Part shown: positions 5,419 to 11,875 of the stretch, in pieces
How the letters are laid out: each line of letters begins with the position of its first letter
Position numbering within the stretch: position 1 is the first letter of the stretch
Assembly (NCBI GenBank): GCA_963589585.1
Contig: CAVALG010000113.1
Span: forward strand, 1-12,234
DNA: 12,234 nucleotides
Source of the DNA: CAVALG01 sp963589585
GTDB lineage: Bacteria; Bacillota; Clostridia; Oscillospirales; Acutalibacteraceae
Direction of reading: 5' to 3'
The notes under the pieces: model-generated
What the model was told of the DNA's origin: nothing
Databases searched by the model: none
Seen by the model: only the letters and a program-made list of their open reading frames with translations
Position numbers and translations under genes: made by a program

Positions 5419-5532
5419 TTAGATTTTAGACTATGGTAACGGTAGACTGCTGATAGACGGTGGGCTGTCGGCTGTCCAGCCCTCCTTGGCTCCCTCTGAC
5501 GATGGAGCGGGTGTCCGGTGTCTAAAATCTAA
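5419..5532. repeat. Small MITE-like repeat with 13-bp inverted ends
   Basis: TTAGATTTTAGAC (5419-5431) is exactly reverse-complementary to 5520-5532, bounding 114 bp. Inside are TATGGTAACGGTAG (5432-5445), repeated exactly at 12089-12102, and a CTCCCTCTGACGA block that recurs around 11993-12005. It has no coding capacity. It fits a non-autonomous mobile or REP-like intergenic repeat of the kind common in Oscillospiraceae. Its right end touches the Shine-Dalgarno of the gene at 5550. Confidence 0.65.
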
Positions 5533-5549
5533 TACAAGGAGCAAAACAT

Positions 5550-5789
5550 ATGCACGGACTTAAACTTAAAAAAACATACTTTACAGTGCTTAAAATCGGA
5601 CTCATAACCGCGCTTGCCTTGCTTGTAATATCGCTTGCCTATTTCATTGCATCCGATTATCAGTCAACCACCCGAATATTTGGAGAAAGCATATGCCGCG
5701 CTGCGCTGAAAACCACAACCCTGACCTTTATTGTGTCCTTTGGCGGCGATATGGCGGATAAGGCTGCCGATAGGTTAGGTAAAAAATGA
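5550..5789 (+). CDS. Small membrane protein, unknown function
   Basis: A 79-residue protein not matched to any family I recognise. After a basic start (MHGLKLKKTYF) there is a long hydrophobic helix at about residues 13-34 (LKIGLITALALLVISLAYFIA). A second, weaker hydrophobic stretch at about 52-66 (ALKTTTLTFIVSFGG) is followed by a charged amphipathic end (DMADKAADRLGKK). ATG 5550 is preceded by AAGGAG nine bases upstream, immediately after the right inverted end of the 114-bp repeat. It lies 159 bp before bioY, which has its own promoter. A one- or two-pass inner-membrane protein is the most that can be said. Confidence 0.7.
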   Translation: MHGLKLKKTYFTVLKIGLITALALLVISLAYFIASDYQSTTRIFGESICRAALKTTTLTFIVSFGGDMADKAADRLGKK

Positions 5790-5827
5790 AATTGACCTGT
5801 TTGAATCAAAACTGCTATAAAATTCCC

Positions 5828-5856
5828 TTGATTTATTGCATAAAAAGTGATATACT
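5828..5856 (+). promoter_or_regulatory. Sigma-A promoter of bioY, with a downstream dyad
   Basis: TTGATT (5828-5833), a 17-bp spacer and TATACT (5851-5856) are followed at the likely start by TTAAC-GGC-GTTAA (5856-5868). This dyad could be an operator. It does not match the widely spaced BirA box I know, so biotin repressor control is only a possibility. Confidence 0.55.
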
Positions 5857-5948
5857 TAACGGCGTTAAAAACAGGTGATTACGATTTTCGGGCAGATACG
5901 ATCGGAAAGAACAAACAAAGCAATTTTGGTTCTGATAAGGGGTAGCGT

Positions 5949-6479
5949 ATGAAAAGGTCAAACATAAAAGCAATAACGGTAACGGCTCTTTTTACCGCCG
6001 CAACGGCAGTCATTTCACTGTTTCGCATAACAATGCCTTCGGGCGTTCCGCTGACATTACAAATTTTTGCGGTTTCGCTGTGCGGCTGTTGCCTGCCGCC
6101 CGTATATGCACTGCTAAGTACGGCGGTATACATAATTATCGGTGCGCTCGGAGTTCCTGTTTTTTCAGGTGGCGGAGGTATTGCCTCGCTGACAGGTCCT
6201 ACTGCAGGGTTTATTTACGGATTTTTGCTTTTAAGTCTTTTTTGCGCCTTGTCTGCCTACCGTAAGCCTGCAATAAAGGTTTTGCTTGCAGCTGCAGGGC
6301 TGCTTTTGTGCCATTTACTCGGTGCTGCGTGGTACGCCGTATATTCCGCAGCAGGCATTTGGCGTTCGTTTGCCCTTGTGAGTCTGCCGTACTTATTTAA
6401 AGATGCGTTGCTTGTTACCGCAGCACACATAATTTCAATAAAGCTGCGCCCCGAAACCGAAAAGTTTTTTAAACAATAA
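5949..6479 (+). CDS. bioY: BioY biotin transporter, ECF substrate-binding component
   Basis: A 176-residue polytopic membrane protein of the BioY family. BioY is the S-component that binds biotin and, with the shared EcfA/EcfA'/EcfT energising module, imports it. Family blocks are visible: MPSGVPLTLQIFAVSLCG (residues about 29-46), YIIIGALGVPVFSGGGG with ASLTGPTAGFIYGF (about 61-91), and a C-terminal LPYLFKDALLVTAAHIISIKLRP. About six hydrophobic segments are present, and the length is normal for the family. ATG 5949 has AAGGGG nearby. No ecfA or ecfT genes are adjacent, so it probably uses an unlinked ECF module, as most Firmicutes S-components do. It is followed at once by a terminator. Confidence 0.95.
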   Translation: MKRSNIKAITVTALFTAATAVISLFRITMPSGVPLTLQIFAVSLCGCCLPPVYALLSTAVYIIIGALGVPVFSGGGGIASLTGPTAGFIYGFLLLSLFCALSAYRKPAIKVLLAAAGLLLCHLLGAAWYAVYSAAGIWRSFALVSLPYLFKDALLVTAAHIISIKLRPETEKFFKQ

Positions 6480-6510
6480 AAAATCCACCCCAAAGCGGGT
6501 GGATTTTTTT
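6478..6510. terminator. Bidirectional terminator between bioY and tRNA-Gln
   Basis: AAAAAATCCACCC (6478-6490) pairs perfectly with 6497-6509 (6-nt loop), followed by a T run on the plus strand and flanked by A on the other side. It serves bioY on the plus strand and the convergent tRNA-Gln on the minus strand, and touches the tRNA CCA end. Confidence 0.9.
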
Positions 6511-6583
6511 GGCTGAGGAATAGGGATTCGAACCCCAACAAACAGAGTCAGAGTCTGTCGTGCTACCGTTACACCATTCCTCA
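6510..6583 (-). tRNA. tRNA-Gln(CTG)
   Basis: The minus-strand cloverleaf has acceptor TGAGGAA paired with TTCCTCA (U1-A72 is typical of glutamine tRNAs), discriminator G and encoded CCA. The anticodon stem ACAGA/TCTGT holds loop CTCTGAC (anticodon CTG, reading CAG). The T-loop is GGTTCGAATCC. Confidence 0.94.
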
Positions 6584-6610
6584 ATCTCTATTAAATTGGT
6601 CAACAATACT

Positions 6611-6638
6611 ATTATATTGTTTTTTTTCAATTTGTCAA
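6611..6638 (-). promoter_or_regulatory. Promoter of tRNA-Gln
   Basis: On the minus strand TTGACA (6633-6638), a 16-bp spacer and a perfect TATAAT (6611-6616) lie 27 bp upstream of the mature tRNA 5' end. Confidence 0.8.
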
Positions 6639-6738
6639 CCCCTAATTTAAATTTGTGCGGATATTTTAATAAAATATACATTTAGTATATGTGTTTTATC
6701 AGCGGTACAATAATACCGTATTATATAGGTAAGTGTGA

Positions 6739-6788
6739 ACGGACGGTTTAAGGCTTTTATAAAAAAGTCTCAAACTGCCCGTTTTTTT
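6739..6788 (+). terminator. Terminator-like hairpin upstream of the recombinase gene
   Basis: An imperfect stem of about 20 pairs (outer arms 6739-6749 and 6772-6782) ends in a T7 run on the plus strand. No gene reads into it from the left on this strand, so it may end a short transcript or act as an attenuator in the recombinase leader. A smaller stem, CGGTA/TACCG (6703-6707 with 6714-6718), precedes it. Nothing else is visible between 6640 and 6879. Confidence 0.5.
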
Positions 6789-6879
6789 GGCAACAATGCC
6801 CTATCCTACCTCAAACTGACTTTGATACTCCCCTTAAACAGAGTAAAATAATATATACTTTTAAATGTGGGGAATGAAA

Positions 6880-7488
6880 ATGAATATTTACGGGTACACA
6901 CGGGTTTCAAGCGTAGACCAAAACGAAATCAGACAGGTTAACGAACTTACCGAGCTGGGTATAAAAAAAGAAAACATATTTACCGACAAGCAATCAGGCA
7001 AAGACTTTGAACGGCCGCAATACAAAAAACTAATAAAGCGGCTGAAAAGCGGCGACCTGTTATACATTATAAGTATTGACCGACTTGGCAGGAATTATGC
7101 CGAGATACAAAAGCAGTGGCAACTGCTTACTAAAAATATGGGCGTTGACATATGCGTTACCGATATGCCGCTGCTTGACACGCGCCGCGGCAAGGACCTT
7201 ATGGGTACATTTATTGCCGATTTGGTTTTGCAGATATTATCTTTTGTTGCACAAAGCGAGCGTGAGAACATAAAAAAGCGGCAGGCACAGGGAATTGCCG
7301 CCGCGAAATTAAACGGTGTTAAGTTCGGCAGACCTAAAAAGAAAGTGCCTAAAAATTTTGAGAAAACAGTTACAGAATGGCGCAGCGGCGGCATAAACTT
7401 AGACCGAGCCGCAAAACTTTGCAATGTCAGTAAGTCCACTTTTTACCGATGGTTTAATGAATACAGGAATAAAAACTCAAAAATGTAA
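6880..7488 (+). CDS. Small serine recombinase (resolvase/invertase family)
   Basis: A 202-residue serine site-specific recombinase. It starts MNIYGYTRVSS, with Arg8 and nucleophile Ser10 in the family positions. IDRLGR supplies Arg68 and Arg71 of the active site. SEREN (about 126-130) opens the long dimerisation helix E. GVKFGRPKKK (about 146-155) links to a C-terminal helix-turn-helix (NLDRAAKLCNVSKSTFYRWF) that contacts the crossover site. The length matches the Tn3-resolvase/Hin-Gin group rather than the large recombinases. I prefer ATG 6880 because GGGGA lies six bases upstream; an ATG at 6865 is upstream of that Shine-Dalgarno. No transposase or phage gene and no obvious pair of inverted crossover sites flanks it, so the substrate is unknown. 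A terminator follows. Confidence 0.92.
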   Translation: MNIYGYTRVSSVDQNEIRQVNELTELGIKKENIFTDKQSGKDFERPQYKKLIKRLKSGDLLYIISIDRLGRNYAEIQKQWQLLTKNMGVDICVTDMPLLDTRRGKDLMGTFIADLVLQILSFVAQSERENIKKRQAQGIAAAKLNGVKFGRPKKKVPKNFEKTVTEWRSGGINLDRAAKLCNVSKSTFYRWFNEYRNKNSKM

Positions 7489-7496
7489 AAGAGCAG

Positions 7497-7526
7497 ATGT
7501 CAAAAGGTATACTTTTTGACATTTTT
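7497..7526 (+). terminator. Intrinsic terminator of the recombinase gene
   Basis: ATGTCAAAA (7497-7505) pairs with TTTTGACAT (7514-7522) around an 8-nt loop, followed by TTTT, nine bases after the recombinase stop codon. The 3' arm also holds the -35 box of the next promoter. Confidence 0.7.
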
Positions 7527-7544
7527 GTTGTTCTTATATATAAC
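7516..7544 (+). promoter_or_regulatory. Sigma-A promoter of the cohesin/dockerin operon
   Basis: A perfect TTGACA (7516-7521), a 17-bp spacer and TATAAC (7539-7544) predict a start near 7551, about 287 nt before the first ATG. The -35 box is embedded in the terminator stem of the preceding gene. Confidence 0.75.
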
Positions 7545-7550
7545 ACGGGG

Positions 7551-7837
7551 ATCAATTAAGTGTTAGACCTGATAGGGCCAAGTCGGTTCCTTCAAAAGTC
7601 ACTCTGTATCCAATGCGTCAGCCGAGACGGTTGCGCTGTGAAAAGCGCAGAAATACCGACCGACGCGGCAGCCCGATAAAATCGGGAAAAGCAAAAGAAC
7701 AGGCGGCAATTTGTGGGGTCGATTTGTTCCTATCGGGTATAACGCGGCATTATCGGCGGTCACTTTTATTACCATTCCTGATTGCTGATATTAAAAGTCC
7801 CGAACAAAAAATATTTTTTATCAGGAGGAAAACACAA
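7551..7837 (+). ncRNA. Candidate structured leader RNA of the surface-protein operon
   Basis: This long leader is more GC-rich than its surroundings and full of pairing segments. A nested stem has outer GCGTC/GACGC (7615-7619 with 7662-7666), CGGT/ACCG (7628-7631 with 7655-7658) and inner TGCGCT/AGCGCA with loop GTGAAA (7632-7649). A local hairpin CCCGAT-AAA-ATCGGG (7672-7686) has two competing partners further down: TATCGGG (7731-7737) and TTATCGG (7750-7756). ACTTTTA/TAAAAGT (7762-7768 with 7792-7798) and the palindrome AAAAAATATTTTTT (7806-7819) come just before the Shine-Dalgarno AGGAGG. The stretch is open in the frame of the next gene, but it lacks a Shine-Dalgarno and precedes a clean signal peptide, so I read it as untranslated. 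I cannot match it to a riboswitch class I know. Confidence 0.45.
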
Positions 7838-10264
7838 ATGAACAAAATCAAAAGCAAAGCGTTTGTTGCGTTACTTGTGGTTGCAATGCTTGTTGCACAA
7901 ACAGTATTGCCGTCATTTGCCGCTGACACTGCCGCAGAAAATGTGTATGAGTGCAACGGCAAGGTCGTCCATAAAGTAAAGGAATCGGAACTTCCTAAGC
8001 AGGCGCTGACAACCGAAATGCCGACCTGCATAGCCGACGGTTACACCACATATAAGTGCCCGATGGAAGGCTGCGACGGCAACGTTGTTGTAACACTGCC
8101 TGCAACCGGCAACCACATCGGAGACAAGGATGATATAGTAGGCGGCTCAACCAAAGGTATGCGCGGCGGCGTAAAAGTAACCTGTACAACCGATGGTAAA
8201 AAGCCATACCAGCAGTGCAAATTCTGCAAAGCATTCCTTGATGAAAACGGAGTTCTTATAGGAACTACCGAAGCAGATTTGGTAATTCCGAAAACGGGAC
8301 ACAATTTTGTTGTTAACAGGACTGTTGAAGCAAAGTGTGAAACAGATGGCTATACCGAATACAAATGTAAAAACAGTGGCTGTAACGAAACAAAAAAAGA
8401 TGATATCGTAGAAGCTTTAGGCCATAAATTTGACAGAGTAATTGAAGAAAAGGCACCTACCTGTGTTGAACCGGGATATTATTCTTATACCGTTTGCAGC
8501 CGCTGCGGAAAAGAAGACCCTGCTAATCCGAAGGTAGTTCGTGATGTAGAAGACCATAACCTTAAAGTTACAACAGTTGAACCTACCTGCACGGAAGACG
8601 GCAAAAGAGAGTTTAAATGTGAAAATGAAGCCTGCACCTACTTTACTCCTAAGACAGAAGTGCTTCCGGCTTTAGGTCACAATTATCTATCACACGAAGC
8701 AACCGATGCAACCTGCACCGAAGATGGCAGTATTGAATACAAAGAATGCGTACGCTGCAACAAATACTTTGTAGAAGATACAACAGCCGATGAACCCGTA
8801 ATGAATGAAGTATCAAAAGAAGATACCGTAGTTAAGGCTTTAGGCCACAAACCTGTAAACGCCGGTTATAAAGCACCCACCTGCACCGCAGACGGAAGCA
8901 CCGGAGATATTGTTTGCCGCGTTTGTAATGAAACACTTTCCAAGGGCAAAGTTATTAAGAAAATCAAACACACATTTGGTGAAACTATACAGGCAAAAGA
9001 GGCCACCTGCGAAGAAAGCGGTTACAAGGCTCACACAGAGTGCTCGGTTTGCGGTAATTACGGCGATGCAAACGGCAAATATGAAGTTGCAAAAGACAAG
9101 ATTATTCTTCCTCCCACAGGTCACAATTTCAGAGAAACCATAAAAGATGCAACCTGCACCGAAGAAGGCTATATAATTAAAACCTGCGATAACAAAGGCT
9201 GCGACAAAACAGTTTCAACAATTTTGAATCCTATAGGTCATGAATTCAAACTTGTTGCCGAAGTAGCACCTAAATGCGAAGAAACAGGCACAAAAGAGCA
9301 TTTGGAATGCGCTAAGTGTGAAGGCAAATTTGCGCTTAACGCCGGAGAATACGCAACCGAGCAGGTAAGTGATGAAGAACTTGCTATCCCTGCAACCGGC
9401 CACGACAACGAAGAAGTTGCCGAAGTTCTTCCCACATACACAACTTCTGGTAATACAGCAGGTACAAGGTGCAAAGTTTGCGGCAAATTTACCGGCGGTG
9501 CAGATTTTATCCCTGCATTGCGCCAGAGCATCAGATTCTACACCGTAATTGAAGGTGTAAACGGTGCTGCAACCGCTGTAAACTCGGGTTATATAAAGGT
9601 TAAAGTTTACTTTGATGTTCTTAAAGATGAACTCGACACAAGAGAGCTTGAGGCAATTGCTCAAATGTTCGGCGCTGACCTTAAGATCAGCTATGACAAT
9701 ACAGCCTTTAAATACACAGAGGCTCCCGAAACCGGTAGTTTATTCCCGCACTTCACCTACACTCCGGAAAAAATAGCAAATGACAACGGCTACATTATCA
9801 TCCAGTGTGATATGGATAAAGAAGTTACCGGCTATACCTTTACAGGAACCGGAAACCTCTTAACAACCCTCACATTCCAAGTAGGTCAAAAAATAGACGC
9901 CGGTAATTACGATTTCGTACTCGGCACAATAAAAGAAGGTCTTGACAGCGCTGTAACGGGCGGATTAAAAGACGCTGCGCTTGAAGAAAAATATGATATC
10001 GCTTCAGAATTTGTAACCGGTACCGTTACAGTTGAAAAACTCGGTGATTCAAACGGCGATGGATTCTTTACCACGGCCGATGTTCTTGAATTGAGCAAAT
10101 ATCTTGAAACTGCTGATTTAGACACAGAATATATTGCTAAATTTGACTTAAACAAAGACGGCTACATTACATTTGAAGACCTTGACCTTTTGCGTAAAGC
10201 CATTGTAGGCAACAATGAATATCTTGATATAATTGTTGACCCAAATGCGCCGGCACAGGACTAA
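7838..10264 (+). CDS. Secreted protein: Cys-rich repeats, cohesin-like domain, dockerin
   Basis: An 808-residue exported protein. Residues 1-29 are a signal peptide (basic start, hydrophobic core ALLVVAMLVA, cleavage after SFA). Residues about 60-560 hold about eleven copies of a repeat of about 45 residues: (P/A)TC..xGY...C..CG, ending in an ALGH- or TGH-like motif. The first-Cys positions are about 64, 116, 167, 209, 251, 293, 349, 391, 440 and 480. The last copy (from 532) reads PTY, losing that Cys. Residues about 565-730 are a beta-rich, divergent cohesin-like domain. Residues 735-795 form a type I dockerin with two EF-hand-like loops (Asp737-Asn739-Asp741-Asp748 and Asp770-Asn772-Asp774-Asp781). 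ATG 7838 has a perfect AGGAGG; translation further upstream is unlikely. No sortase motif or enzyme domain is present. The role is probably adhesion or scaffold at the cell surface (inference). Confidence 0.88.
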   Translation: MNKIKSKAFVALLVVAMLVAQTVLPSFAADTAAENVYECNGKVVHKVKESELPKQALTTEMPTCIADGYTTYKCPMEGCDGNVVVTLPATGNHIGDKDDIVGGSTKGMRGGVKVTCTTDGKKPYQQCKFCKAFLDENGVLIGTTEADLVIPKTGHNFVVNRTVEAKCETDGYTEYKCKNSGCNETKKDDIVEALGHKFDRVIEEKAPTCVEPGYYSYTVCSRCGKEDPANPKVVRDVEDHNLKVTTVEPTCTEDGKREFKCENEACTYFTPKTEVLPALGHNYLSHEATDATCTEDGSIEYKECVRCNKYFVEDTTADEPVMNEVSKEDTVVKALGHKPVNAGYKAPTCTADGSTGDIVCRVCNETLSKGKVIKKIKHTFGETIQAKEATCEESGYKAHTECSVCGNYGDANGKYEVAKDKIILPPTGHNFRETIKDATCTEEGYIIKTCDNKGCDKTVSTILNPIGHEFKLVAEVAPKCEETGTKEHLECAKCEGKFALNAGEYATEQVSDEELAIPATGHDNEEVAEVLPTYTTSGNTAGTRCKVCGKFTGGADFIPALRQSIRFYTVIEGVNGAATAVNSGYIKVKVYFDVLKDELDTRELEAIAQMFGADLKISYDNTAFKYTEAPETGSLFPHFTYTPEKIANDNGYIIIQCDMDKEVTGYTFTGTGNLLTTLTFQVGQKIDAGNYDFVLGTIKEGLDSAVTGGLKDAALEEKYDIASEFVTGTVTVEKLGDSNGDGFFTTADVLELSKYLETADLDTEYIAKFDLNKDGYITFEDLDLLRKAIVGNNEYLDIIVDPNAPAQD

Positions 10265-10281
10265 CACCGGAGGTATAAATA

Positions 10282-11712
10282 ATGTTATTCAAAAAAATCG
10301 CTTCGGTTTTTTTGACAATAGCACTGATCGTTACTGCGTCATCGGTTGTTTCAGCCGATGATGCGGTTAGTACCGAACTTTTTAAGGTGGAGACGGAGGC
10401 TGTGACCACCGCCTCCACCCTTTCTGTTTCCCCAATTATATACACCCCCGGGGAAGAGATAACGGTAAAGTTCAGTGCCGCTCAAAATACCGGTATAACA
10501 AGTTTGAAATTGATGATTATGTACGATAACAGCATTTTGGAGTTTAATGACTGTAAATCACTTAATCTTTTTAACGCAAAAACCGAATCCTTTAAATCAG
10601 TAAAACTCAAAGATGGAACAAACTATTTGCAGTTCTATTCCGAAAATTACCCGAACGTATCGGCTGAAACCGGTGTGTTTGCGGAAGCTACATTCACCGT
10701 TAAGGAAAATGTGTGCAACGATAATGTAACCATTGAAACCCTTTTATTCCAAGGTCAAGGCGGCAGTTGTATGGCAATGGGAAAAAATGAAAACGGAACT
10801 GACGAATTGCACAAGGTTCCCTTTGAATCAACTTCAAACAGTTTTTCTGTTCATAAAATATCTGCCGAAAACGCAGCGGTTACAGACCCCACCTGTACCG
10901 AACAGGGATACACAACCTACAAATGTGAAACCTGCGGCAAAGATATTAAAGGTAATATTACCGACGCTCTCGGTCATACACCCGACGAAGCCGTTGAAGA
11001 AAACCGCGTTGAGCCTACCTGTACCGAAAACGGCTCATACGACAGCGTTGTTTACTGCAAAGTCTGCAACGATGAACTTACAAGAGAACAGAAAACCATT
11101 GACGCTTTGGGTCACGATTTAAAGCACACCGATGCTAAAGCGGCTACCTGCACTGAAACAGGCTGGGAAGCGTATGATGAATGTATGCGCGAGGGTTGCG
11201 GCTACACAACATACAAAGAAATACAGGCAACCGGTCATATAGAAAGCGCGCCGGTTAAGGAAAAACTTATTGAAGCAACCTGCACCGAAAGCGGTTCATA
11301 TGACAGCGTAGTATATTGCAGCGTTTGCGGCGAAGAACTTTCAAGAGAGAAAAAGACGATTGAAGCCACAGGTCACAAATACGGCGAAGCAACCGTAATA
11401 GAGCCTACTTACAAAGAAGGCGGTTACTCAATTCATAAATGCGAAGTTTGCGGATATGAAGAAGAATTTGACGTTAAACCTGCTCTTGAATACACCCTTG
11501 GCGATGTTAATAACGACGGTGTTGTTGACAGCACTGACGCGCTGCTGGTACTCAGAGCCAACTCCGGGCTTGCAGAAATCACTCCCCTTATGGAAGTGGC
11601 AGGAGATTTTAACGGTGACGGCGTTATTGACAGCACGGATGCACTGCTCATACTAAGAGCAAATTCCGGACTTAAAACCGAAACCAATTCTGATGATAAA
11701 AAAACTGCATAA
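10282..11712 (+). CDS. Secreted protein: cohesin domain, Cys-rich repeats, dockerin
   Basis: A 476-residue exported paralogue of the preceding gene with a shuffled domain order. Residues 1-25 are a signal peptide (MLFKKIASVFLTIALIV..., cut after VSA). Residues about 45-192 are a clearer cohesin domain (LSVSPIIYTPGEEITVKF, then GITSLKLMIMYDNSILEF, then TGVFAEATFTVKEN). Residues about 200-402 carry five Cys-rich repeats; the second and fourth are near-duplicates (GSYDSVVYC), and the last again reads PTY. Residues 406-464 form a very regular type I dockerin whose two loops (Asp408-Asp419 and Asp442-Asp453) are each followed by STDALL(V/I)LRANSGL. ATG 10282 is 17 bp after the upstream stop with CCGGAGG as Shine-Dalgarno, so the genes are co-transcribed. 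A strong terminator follows. Cohesin plus dockerin on one chain suggests it can link partners. Confidence 0.9.
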   Translation: MLFKKIASVFLTIALIVTASSVVSADDAVSTELFKVETEAVTTASTLSVSPIIYTPGEEITVKFSAAQNTGITSLKLMIMYDNSILEFNDCKSLNLFNAKTESFKSVKLKDGTNYLQFYSENYPNVSAETGVFAEATFTVKENVCNDNVTIETLLFQGQGGSCMAMGKNENGTDELHKVPFESTSNSFSVHKISAENAAVTDPTCTEQGYTTYKCETCGKDIKGNITDALGHTPDEAVEENRVEPTCTENGSYDSVVYCKVCNDELTREQKTIDALGHDLKHTDAKAATCTETGWEAYDECMREGCGYTTYKEIQATGHIESAPVKEKLIEATCTESGSYDSVVYCSVCGEELSREKKTIEATGHKYGEATVIEPTYKEGGYSIHKCEVCGYEEEFDVKPALEYTLGDVNNDGVVDSTDALLVLRANSGLAEITPLMEVAGDFNGDGVIDSTDALLILRANSGLKTETNSDDKKTA

Positions 11713-11744
11713 ACAGTGACTCCCACAAAAGCACTGTAAATTTT

Positions 11745-11795
11745 AAAAAACATACGGTTCAGTGCTTTAATAAAGTTACCGGCCGTATGTTTTTT
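11745..11795 (+). terminator. Terminator of the cohesin/dockerin operon
   Basis: AAAAAACATACGG (11745-11757) pairs perfectly over 13 bp with CCGTATGTTTTTT (11783-11795), with a 25-nt loop and a T run, 32 bp after the stop codon. Confidence 0.8.
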
Positions 11796-11875
11796 GCCTG
11801 TATAAGTAGTGTTTACATAGTTTTTTGCAAAAGTTGAGGCAATCCCATCCACCACATTTCTACCCCATTCGCATT

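Noticed and set aside
5879..6133. Minus-strand frame overlapping the bioY start
   Set aside because: Overlaps bioY, with no Shine-Dalgarno or recognisable product.
7613..7837. 75-codon in-frame extension upstream of the first surface protein
   Set aside because: It has no Shine-Dalgarno, would place a signal peptide internally, and runs through stem-rich sequence. AGGAGG at the ATG 7838 is decisive.
7838..11500. CRISPR-like or tandem DNA repeat array
   Set aside because: The periodicity is at the protein level (Cys-rich repeats); the DNA repeats are diverged and irregular in length.
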